Below are positions 7,145-12,268 of a stretch of DNA of 12,268 nt, one piece after another (positions within the stretch are counted from its first letter, which is position 1; every line of letters begins with the position of its first letter). Position numbers and translations under genes: made by a program. The stretch comes from Trueperaceae bacterium (lineage in GTDB: Bacteria > Deinococcota > Deinococci > Deinococcales > Trueperaceae). The notes beneath the pieces were generated by a model. The model was given only the letters and a program-made list of their open reading frames with translations. It was not told the DNA's origin and searched no databases. The stretch is taken from NCBI GenBank assembly GCA_007128755.1, contig SKWV01000019.1, positions 1 through 12,268 of the forward strand, in the 5' to 3' direction.

Positions 7145-7203
7145 AAGTGGCGGACCGGCGGCCGCGCCTCGCGGAGGAGCGGAGATCGGCAGGGCGATGG
7201 ACC

Positions 7204-7209
7204 ATCATA
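7204..7209 (-). promoter_or_regulatory. -10 box TATGAT of the leadered plsY promoter
   Basis: Minus-strand TATGAT differs from TATAAT at one base and predicts a transcript starting near 7197, with a ~60-nt leader before the Shine-Dalgarno sequence and ATG. The 170-bp region 7135-7304 between plsY and the rhomboid gene holds divergent promoters for both; no other element is recognised in it. Confidence 0.45.
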
Positions 7210-7291
7210 TCTACCCCCGGCGCGGAGCCCGTGTGCGGTGTCCGCTCTCGCGACGATGGCGCCGATGACCGGCAGCCGACGACGCACGCGA

Positions 7292-7297
7292 TAGGCT
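7292..7297 (+). promoter_or_regulatory. -10 box TAGGCT, leaderless promoter of the rhomboid gene
   Basis: TAGGCT fits TANNNT and ends 7 nt before the GTG at 7305, with no Shine-Dalgarno sequence. It supports the GTG as both transcription and translation start. Confidence 0.55.
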
Positions 7298-7304
7298 GGG
7301 CGCC

Positions 7305-8870
7305 GTGACGCAAGACATCCTCCTCCTGATCGGCATGACCGTCCTCGGGGTGTACGCGATCGGGTGGACGCGGCGCATCGCCCCGCCGTGGAGCGAACTG
7401 CCGCTCAAGACCACGGCCGCCACCATCGCGGCCGGCCTCGTCGTCTTCCTCGACCTGGGCGGCACGGCGATCGATCCGTCGGTCCGGCTCCTCGTCGTGG
7501 TGATCGCTCCGCTGTTCGTGGCGGCGCCGCTGGCGGTCACGGCCGCGGCCCGCTCGGGCGCGTACGGCTTGGCCGACCTCATCACCACCGCGCTCTACTG
7601 GACGTCGGCCGGTCGTGACGCCGTGCGCCGGCTGACCGTCCAGGTGGCGCTGCAGCGTGGTGATGCCGACGACGCCCTGGCGCGGCTCCCGGAGCGCGAG
7701 GGCGAGGTCATGCGGGCGCAGGCGCTCGCGGCGAAGCGCGATTGGGAGGGGGTGCTCGAGGTCGAGCTGCCCCACGAGGGCGACGGCGCGTTCCTAGGCT
7801 CGCTCGCGCGGGTCGAGGCGCTCGTCGGCCTCGGGCGGCTGGCCGAGGCCGACGCCGAGATCCAGGCGATGCGGGTGCGCTGGGACCGGGAGCACAAGGG
7901 CCCGATCGGGTACCGCAGCCTCGTGCTGGCCGAGGCGCGCGTCGACGCGGAGCGGGGCAACCTCCGCGCCGTCCGGGATGCCCTCTCGGACCCACTGCCG
8001 GGCGTGCCGCCCGACCTCCTGTTCGGCGTCGTGGCCCGGGCGGCCGAGGTGGCGGGCGAGCGCGCGACCGCCGCGCGGCTCTACGGCGAGGCGTTCCGGC
8101 ACGCTCCCATGGGCAGGCGTGAGCGCTACGAGGAACGCCTGCTGGCCTACGGCGAGCCGCTCCCGACGCCGGTCCGGCGGGGTGTCGGAGGCGTCGTGAC
8201 GCTGAGCCTCGCCGGGATCCTCGCCCTCTTGTACGTGGCGCAGATGCTGATCGACGCGAACCTGGGGCCGTACCTGGTGGGCGGCTTCGGCGTCACGGCG
8301 AGCAACCTGGCCTCCGCCTTCACGCTCGGCCTGCCCATCCCCGACGGCGCGGCCTGGTGGCGCCATCTGTCGTACGCGTTCGTGCACGCGGGCATCATCC
8401 ACGTCGGCTTCAACCTGTGGGTGCTGATGGACATCGGGCGCCTGTACGAGGCACGGCGGGGCGGCGGCAACCTCCTGGCGGCGTTCGCCGTGGGCACCGC
8501 CATGGGCGGCTACCTCACCAGCATCGCCCAGGCGGGCGACACCGTGATCCTCGTCGGCGCGTCGGGTGGGGTCTTGGGCGTCGCCGGCGCGCTCCTCGCC
8601 GACGTCGTGCGCAGCGACCAGCCCAACGACCGCTCGCTCGTGCGCGGCCTGCTGCAGTGGATGGTGCTCATCGCGCTGCTCTCCGTGGCGATCCCCAACG
8701 TCTCCATCTGGGGGCACGCCGGCGGCGTGGTCGGCGGGCTGTTGTGGGGATTCCTGCGACAGGGGCTGCCGGCCGGAGCGGGACTCGACCGCGTGGCCGG
8801 CGCCGTGGCCGCGGCAGCGCTGGCGCTGGCGTTCGCGCAGGTCGTGCGCGTGGTGCTCGCGCTGCCGTGA
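7305..8870 (+). CDS. Rhomboid-family intramembrane serine protease with N-terminal membrane and TPR-like region
   Basis: Encodes 521 aa; rhomboids cleave transmembrane substrates inside the membrane. The rhomboid core is at ~295-520: WWRHLSYAFVHAGIIHVGFN (351-370) with the HxxxN motif (H366, N370), the catalytic serine in VGASGGVLG (417-425, S420), and the catalytic histidine in NVSIWGHAGG (465-474, H471). The N-terminal 285 residues are unusual. Three hydrophobic segments (about 4-20, 36-51 and 61-82) are followed by ~200 soluble residues made of alanine-rich helix pairs (for example DADDALARL, RVEALVGLGRLAEADAEI, ATAARLYGEAFRHAP) that resemble tetratricopeptide repeats. TPR-like parts are known in other rhomboids such as GluP, but usually after the core. 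The substrate is unknown. It converges with the S8 protease gene, leaving 16 bp between the two stops. Confidence 0.9.
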   Translation: MTQDILLLIGMTVLGVYAIGWTRRIAPPWSELPLKTTAATIAAGLVVFLDLGGTAIDPSVRLLVVVIAPLFVAAPLAVTAAARSGAYGLADLITTALYWTSAGRDAVRRLTVQVALQRGDADDALARLPEREGEVMRAQALAAKRDWEGVLEVELPHEGDGAFLGSLARVEALVGLGRLAEADAEIQAMRVRWDREHKGPIGYRSLVLAEARVDAERGNLRAVRDALSDPLPGVPPDLLFGVVARAAEVAGERATAARLYGEAFRHAPMGRRERYEERLLAYGEPLPTPVRRGVGGVVTLSLAGILALLYVAQMLIDANLGPYLVGGFGVTASNLASAFTLGLPIPDGAAWWRHLSYAFVHAGIIHVGFNLWVLMDIGRLYEARRGGGNLLAAFAVGTAMGGYLTSIAQAGDTVILVGASGGVLGVAGALLADVVRSDQPNDRSLVRGLLQWMVLIALLSVAIPNVSIWGHAGGVVGGLLWGFLRQGLPAGAGLDRVAGAVAAAALALAFAQVVRVVLALP

Positions 8871-8875
8871 TGGTG

Positions 8876-8896
8876 GAGCGGGCCGCTCAGGGCGGC
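8876..8896. terminator. Overlapping short inverted repeats between convergent rhomboid and S8 genes
   Basis: GAGCG-GGC-CGCTC (8876-8888) and GCCGC-TCAGG-GCGGC (8882-8896) are alternative 5-bp stems over the S8 stop codon. They are mutually exclusive and lack a T-tract. They are the only termination candidates between the two converging genes. Confidence 0.25.
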
Positions 8897-10626
8897 TCGA
8901 CCGTGCACCTGAGCGCGAGCCCCAGGACGGCGTCGGGGCAGACGATGCCGTTGCCGTGCTGGAGGGCGTCGTAGATCGATTCCGGCTGCAGGGCGGTGTC
9001 GATGAGCCGGTCGAGGATCGGCCCGGGAGCCCCGCGGTAGCTGGCGGGGTCGTGGGCGATCAGCAGCGCGATGGTGCCCGCCACGAAGGGCGAGGCCATC
9101 GAGGTGCCTGCGAGGCACTCGACGGCGCGTGCGTCCTCGGCGCCGGCGCCCACGATGCGATGCCGTCCGTCGCCGGCGAGGCAGACGGCGTCGGTCGAGG
9201 CGGTGGCCGGGGCGCTGCCGCCGGGGGCCATGAGGTCGAGGCGGGAGCCGTAGTTCGAGAAGGGCGAGCGACGGAACTCCCAGTCGACGGAGCCGACCGC
9301 GATGACATGGTCGAGGCGCGCGGGGTAGGTGACGCCGCTGGACACGCCCTGGTTGCCGGCGGCGGCGACGATGGCGATGCCGCGCGCCGCGATGGCGTTG
9401 GCGGTGTTCTGGAGGAGCGCGACCGCGCTCGAGGAGAGGGCCGTCTCGAAGCCGAGGCTGAGGTTGATGACGTCGGCGGGGTGTGGGTTGAGCGCGACGC
9501 CGTCCTGGGTGCTCAGGCGGGCGGCCCAGCGCATGCCGCGGATGACGCTGTCGAGGTTGCCGCTCATGGCGGTGTCGTCGGGGAAGACCTTGACGGGGAG
9601 GATGCGGGCGCGCTCGCCCTTGGCGACGCCGACGACGAGGCCGTCGCTGCGGCTGCCGGCGGCGGCGATGCTGGCGACGTGGGTGCCGTGGTCGCTGAGG
9701 GCGCGGACGTCGCCGTCGCCGCAGTAGACGTCGCGGCCGGGCAGCAGCTTGTTGGCGAAGTCGACGTGGGCGACGTTGAGGCCGTCGTCGATGATGGCGA
9801 TGACGACCTCGCTGCCGGGTCCGCCGGCGTCCTCGACCTCCCAGGCGGCTTCGAGGCCGAAGTCGCGGAGGTACCACTGGGCCTGGTAGTGCTGGTCGGG
9901 GGGCGGCGTGAGGCGATGGGCGAGGTAGTTGCGGCTGACGTGCTCGACCCGGGGGTCGGCCCGCAGCCGCGCCGCGGCGGCGTGCAGGTCGTGCGCCGGC
10001 ACCGCGATCAGGTCGTGTTCTCCGCCGCTGCCCTGGCGGCGGATCTCGACGCCGGCCGCCTGCGCGACGCCCTCGGCGACCGCCCTTCGCGCGGCGGTGG
10101 CCGTGGCGCCGTACGCGGCTCGGCCGGCGGGGAACTCCCGGTAGCTGACGAGCAGCTCGTCGGGGACGTGCGTGATCCCGGAAGGGGGAGCGGCCGTGCG
10201 GGCGAGCGCGGCGGGCACCGGGCCGTCGGGATCGATGAAGCACCCGGGCTCGAACGCAACGGTGATGATCACGTCGTCCACGCGCGCGCCGCTGAACCGG
10301 ATGGTCCCCGAGAACCGTGAGCCCGGCGAGGTCGGTTGCGCGCCGACCGTCACGGTCGCGCTCCCGTTCGCGCCGATCACGACGCTCGCAGGGGAGACGA
10401 ACAGGCGAGCGTCGCTCACGGTCGCCCTCACGCTGAGCGTGGAGCCGGGCGGGCCGGCGTAGGTGATCGTCACCGGGCGTGACGACGTGACCTCGGTCAG
10501 GGTCAGGTGACCGGGCAGAACGGTGATCTGGCGCCTGACGTCGAGCCCACACGCGCTGAGGACCGCCGCGAGCAGAGCGATGAAGAGGAGTCGGCGGGCG
10601 GTGCGGAAGGGCGGGACGGAACGCAT
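8887..10626 (-). CDS. S8 (subtilisin-like) serine protease lipoprotein
   Basis: Encodes 579 aa. A signal peptide (basic RTARR, hydrophobic 12-22) ends in the lipobox LSAC (23-26), so the mature protein should be lipid-anchored at C26 outside the cytoplasmic membrane. Residues ~30-127 are beta-rich and Ig-like (SVVIGANGSATVTVGAQPTS, 81-100). Residues ~152-236 resemble the inhibitor propeptide of fervidolysin-type proteases (ELLVSYREFPAGRA; DPRVEHVSRNYLAH). The catalytic domain runs ~250-570: VVIAIIDDG (D280), DHGTHVA (H313), oxyanion AAAGNQG (N425), and GTSMASP (S509), a complete triad. Six further cysteines (129, 302, 482, 504, 563, 574) could form disulfides. The frame stays open upstream on this strand to 11724, but that part is antisense to fni; the ATG at 10626 begins the signal peptide and follows a TACAAT box. 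Role probably nutritional or envelope proteolysis; substrate unknown. Confidence 0.92.
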   Translation of the reverse strand: MRSVPPFRTARRLLFIALLAAVLSACGLDVRRQITVLPGHLTLTEVTSSRPVTITYAGPPGSTLSVRATVSDARLFVSPASVVIGANGSATVTVGAQPTSPGSRFSGTIRFSGARVDDVIITVAFEPGCFIDPDGPVPAALARTAAPPSGITHVPDELLVSYREFPAGRAAYGATATAARRAVAEGVAQAAGVEIRRQGSGGEHDLIAVPAHDLHAAAARLRADPRVEHVSRNYLAHRLTPPPDQHYQAQWYLRDFGLEAAWEVEDAGGPGSEVVIAIIDDGLNVAHVDFANKLLPGRDVYCGDGDVRALSDHGTHVASIAAAGSRSDGLVVGVAKGERARILPVKVFPDDTAMSGNLDSVIRGMRWAARLSTQDGVALNPHPADVINLSLGFETALSSSAVALLQNTANAIAARGIAIVAAAGNQGVSSGVTYPARLDHVIAVGSVDWEFRRSPFSNYGSRLDLMAPGGSAPATASTDAVCLAGDGRHRIVGAGAEDARAVECLAGTSMASPFVAGTIALLIAHDPASYRGAPGPILDRLIDTALQPESIYDALQHGNGIVCPDAVLGLALRCTVEPP

Positions 10627-10633
10627 CCGTCCG

Positions 10634-10639
10634 ATTGTA
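10634..10639 (-). promoter_or_regulatory. -10 box TACAAT, leaderless promoter of the S8 protease gene
   Basis: Minus-strand TACAAT, close to TATAAT, ends 7 nt before the ATG at 10626. No Shine-Dalgarno sequence is present. It shows that the leaderless layout occurs on both strands. Confidence 0.6.
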
Positions 10640-10750
10640 GGCGAGGGGAGCGTGACCGACCGGTACGGTTCTTCCACTTCGGCCGCGTCGGTCCGAGCGC
10701 ATCGTCCACGGAGCCGGCCTCGATGCGGCTGCCGGACCGGCCGTGCCGCG

Positions 10751-10756
10751 TACAGT
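10751..10756 (+). promoter_or_regulatory. -10 box TACAGT, leaderless promoter of fni
   Basis: TACAGT fits TANNNT and ends 5 nt before the GTG at 10762. The 135-bp region 10627-10761 holds this promoter and the divergent S8 promoter; I see no operator, riboswitch or small gene in it. Confidence 0.55.
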
Positions 10757-10761
10757 AGGCC

Positions 10762-11781
10762 GTGACCAACCCGTCGCTGCCCCGGCGCAAGGTGCGCCAC
10801 ATCGAGGTGTGCCTCTCCGGCGAGGTGGAGTACACGACCCGGGAGACCGGCTTCGGTCGCCTCGACCTGCCCTATCGCGCCCTCCCCGAGACCGACCTGG
10901 AGCACATCGACACGGGCGTCACCTTCCTGGGCCGGCGTCTGCGCGCCCCGCTCCTGATCGGGGCGATGACCGGCGGCGCCGAGCTCGCGCGGACGATCAA
11001 CCGGCATCTCGCCGAGGCGGCGGCGCGCGTGGGCGTCGGGATGATGCTCGGCTCGCAGCGCGTGATGATCGAGCGGCCTGCGTCGCGCACGTCCTTCGAC
11101 GTCCGCGACGTCGCCCCCGACATCCTCTTGATCGGCAACCTGGGCGTGGCCCAGCTCCTGCTCGGCTACGGGGTGGCCGAGATGCGCGAGGCCGTCACCG
11201 CCGTGGGGGCGGACGCCCTGGCGCTGCACACGAACCCGCTGCAGGAGGCCCTGCAGGAGGGTGGCGATGGCGGCTTCCGCGGCGTGATCGAGCGGCTGCG
11301 CGTGGTCGTGGCGGAGGCCGGCGTCCCGGTGATGCTCAAGGAGGTCGGCCACGGCATCTCCGGCGACGTGGCGCGCGCGCTGCGCGGCGTCCCGCTGGCA
11401 GCCATCGACGTGGCCGGCGCCGGCGGGACGAGCTGGGCGAAGGTGGAGGACCTCGTGCGCTACGGCGAGGTGCGGCACCACGACCTCGTCGAGTGGGGCA
11501 TCCCGACGGTGACGGCGCTGCGCGAGGTCCGTGCGGCGCTCCCGGAGATGCCGCTCGTCGCGTCGGGCGGCGTGCGCTCGGGCGTCGACGTCGCCAAGGC
11601 CATCGCCCTCGGCGCGAGCGTGGCAGCGGTGGCGCGACCGCTCCTCGCGCCCGCGCTCGAGAGCGCCGACGCGGTCGCGGTGGTGCTCGAGCGCTACGTG
11701 TACGAGCTCCGGGTCGCCATGCACGGCTGCGGCGCGAGTGACCTCGCCGCTCTCGCACGCGTCCGGCTCGGCGACCGTTGA
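10762..11781 (+). CDS. fni: Type 2 isopentenyl-diphosphate delta-isomerase (FMN- and NADPH-dependent)
   Basis: Encodes 339 aa, close to the usual ~345. It interconverts isopentenyl and dimethylallyl diphosphate in the cytoplasm, feeding carotenoid, quinone and polyprenol synthesis. It is a TIM-barrel flavoprotein: RRKVRHIE (8-15) near the start, the FMN-binding GAMTGG (67-72), MMLGSQR (94-100), NLGVAQL (126-132), the substrate/metal segment ALHTNPLQE (154-162), MLKEVGHGIS (191-200), VAGAGGTSWAK (217-227) and the phosphate-binding SGGVRSG (268-274). All recognisable motifs are intact. The GTG start gives the normal N-terminus. A TANNNT box lies just upstream. This isomerase type is unrelated to the MutT-like type 1 enzyme; no other isoprenoid gene is in the window. 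Confidence 0.95.
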   Translation: MTNPSLPRRKVRHIEVCLSGEVEYTTRETGFGRLDLPYRALPETDLEHIDTGVTFLGRRLRAPLLIGAMTGGAELARTINRHLAEAAARVGVGMMLGSQRVMIERPASRTSFDVRDVAPDILLIGNLGVAQLLLGYGVAEMREAVTAVGADALALHTNPLQEALQEGGDGGFRGVIERLRVVVAEAGVPVMLKEVGHGISGDVARALRGVPLAAIDVAGAGGTSWAKVEDLVRYGEVRHHDLVEWGIPTVTALREVRAALPEMPLVASGGVRSGVDVAKAIALGASVAAVARPLLAPALESADAVAVVLERYVYELRVAMHGCGASDLAALARVRLGDR

Positions 11782-11795
11782 GCGCGCGGGCTGCG

Positions 11796-11801
11796 TAGAC
11801 T
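11796..11801 (+). promoter_or_regulatory. -10 box TAGACT, leaderless promoter of the dehydrogenase gene
   Basis: TAGACT fits TANNNT and ends 6 nt before the ATG at 11808, 14 nt after the fni stop. It is identical in sequence to the coaD box. No Shine-Dalgarno sequence is present. Confidence 0.6.
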
Positions 11802-11807
11802 AGCGCC

Positions 11808-12268
11808 ATGGACCTACGGATCGCTGGACGGACCGCGCTCGTGACGGGCGCTTCGAGGGGGATCGGCTTCGCCATCGCCGAGGGCCTCGCCAAGGAGGGG
11901 GCCCGCGTGGTGGTGAGCTCCCGTGACGCCGAAGCCCTCGAGGAGGCCGCAGGGCGGCTCGGGGACACCGGCGCCGAGGTGCACGCCGTGCCGGCCGACG
12001 TGGCGACGGCGCGCGGCGTCAAGGCGCTCCTGAAGGCGACGCGCGAGCTCGTCGGCGATCCCGACATGCTGGTGTGCAACGCCGGAGGCCCGCTGCCCGG
12101 GCTGCCCTCGGCGCTCGGCGACGAGGCCTGGGCGCGTGGGTTCGAGCTCACGCTCATGTCGGCCGTCCGGCTGGCACGGGGGCTGGTGCCCGCCATGCGC
12201 GCCCAGGGGTGGGGGCGCATCGTGAACGTCACCAGCCTCTCCGTGCGCGAGCCGGTGCTCGAGCTCAC
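11808..12268 (+). CDS. Short-chain dehydrogenase/reductase, 3-oxoacyl-ACP-reductase-like (3' truncated)
   Basis: The first 153 codons are visible and the frame is open to the window edge. It shows the Rossmann nucleotide-binding motif TGASRGIG (13-20), a VVSSRD turn after strand beta-2, whose arginine suggests NADP(H) preference, ADVAT, the NAGG motif of strand beta-4 followed by PLPGLPSALGDEAW, and RIVNVTSLSVREPVLEL, where the first serine after VNVT matches the usual active-site serine position. The YxxxK motif would fall just beyond the window. The NAGGP and SLSV wording resembles a particular SDR group often annotated as 3-oxoacyl-ACP reductase; the true substrate is unknown. It follows fni by 26 nt but has its own TANNNT box. 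Confidence 0.88.
   Translation, partial: MDLRIAGRTALVTGASRGIGFAIAEGLAKEGARVVVSSRDAEALEEAAGRLGDTGAEVHAVPADVATARGVKALLKATRELVGDPDMLVCNAGGPLPGLPSALGDEAWARGFELTLMSAVRLARGLVPAMRAQGWGRIVNVTSLSVREPVLEL

Noticed and set aside
10470..10484. Inverted repeat GTCAC-CGGGC-GTGAC inside the S8 gene
   Set aside because: It is short, lies within coding sequence for the beta-rich domain, and several similar GTGAC words occur nearby by codon use.
8887..11724. A single 945-codon minus-strand open frame spanning the S8 protease and beyond
   Set aside because: Its first ~366 codons are antisense to fni, which has all its family motifs. The signal peptide and promoter place the real start at 10626.

Overview
This window is roughly 12.3 kb of very GC-rich bacterial chromosome (about 70 % G+C by eye). 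It is densely packed with ordinary chromosomal genes: eleven genes on both strands, nine of them complete, with a truncated gene at each end. The gene set suggests a free-living bacterium. The best guess for lineage is Deinococcota (a Truepera/Deinococcus-like relative). The reasons are the high GC, a type 2 (FMN) isopentenyl-diphosphate isomerase, secreted S8 protease lipoproteins, and start regions dominated by TANNNT -10 boxes lying 5-7 nt before the start codon, the leaderless arrangement described for Deinococcus. Leaderless TANNNT promoters are also common in Actinomycetota, so this placement is an inference, not a proof.

Layout. 1-870 (+): C-terminal metallo-beta-lactamase part of the DNA-uptake protein ComEC. 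906-1655 (+): small soluble Ser/Thr protein kinase. 1742-2707 (+): holA, DNA polymerase III delta (clamp loader). 2764-3762 (+): MeaB-type G3E GTPase. 3773-4372 (+): coaD, phosphopantetheine adenylyltransferase. 4433-5428 (+): hslO, the redox chaperone Hsp33, with additional C-terminal cysteines. 5457-6383 (+): EamA/DMT-family exporter. 6415-7134 (-): plsY, acyl-phosphate glycerol-3-phosphate acyltransferase. 7305-8870 (+): large rhomboid protease with an N-terminal membrane and TPR-like section. 8887-10626 (-): S8 subtilisin-like lipoprotein protease. 10762-11781 (+): fni. 11808-end (+): short-chain dehydrogenase, cut by the window edge. No intergenic gap exceeds 170 bp. I see no tRNA, rRNA, CRISPR array, insertion sequence or phage gene.

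Functionally the window is a mix of DNA uptake and replication (comEC, holA), cofactor and coenzyme-A-linked metabolism (coaD, meaB), phospholipid and isoprenoid precursor synthesis (plsY, fni), stress protein quality control (hslO) and envelope proteolysis (rhomboid, S8). It does not form one pathway. Most genes appear to be separate transcription units: eight of the eleven carry their own TANNNT box placed so that transcription would begin at or next to the start codon. The two genes with a clear Shine-Dalgarno sequence (hslO and plsY) have their -10 box 45-75 nt further upstream. Only the exporter lacks both and probably depends on hslO transcription.

No new multi-gene defence or mobile system is visible. 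The points most worth a second look are the consistent leaderless promoter architecture, a perfect 12-bp hairpin whose loop is the holA stop codon, the second zinc-ribbon-like cysteine set in Hsp33, the rhomboid fusion architecture, a non-RD kinase placed between comEC and holA, and a His-to-Asn change in the glycine-rich motif of PlsY.
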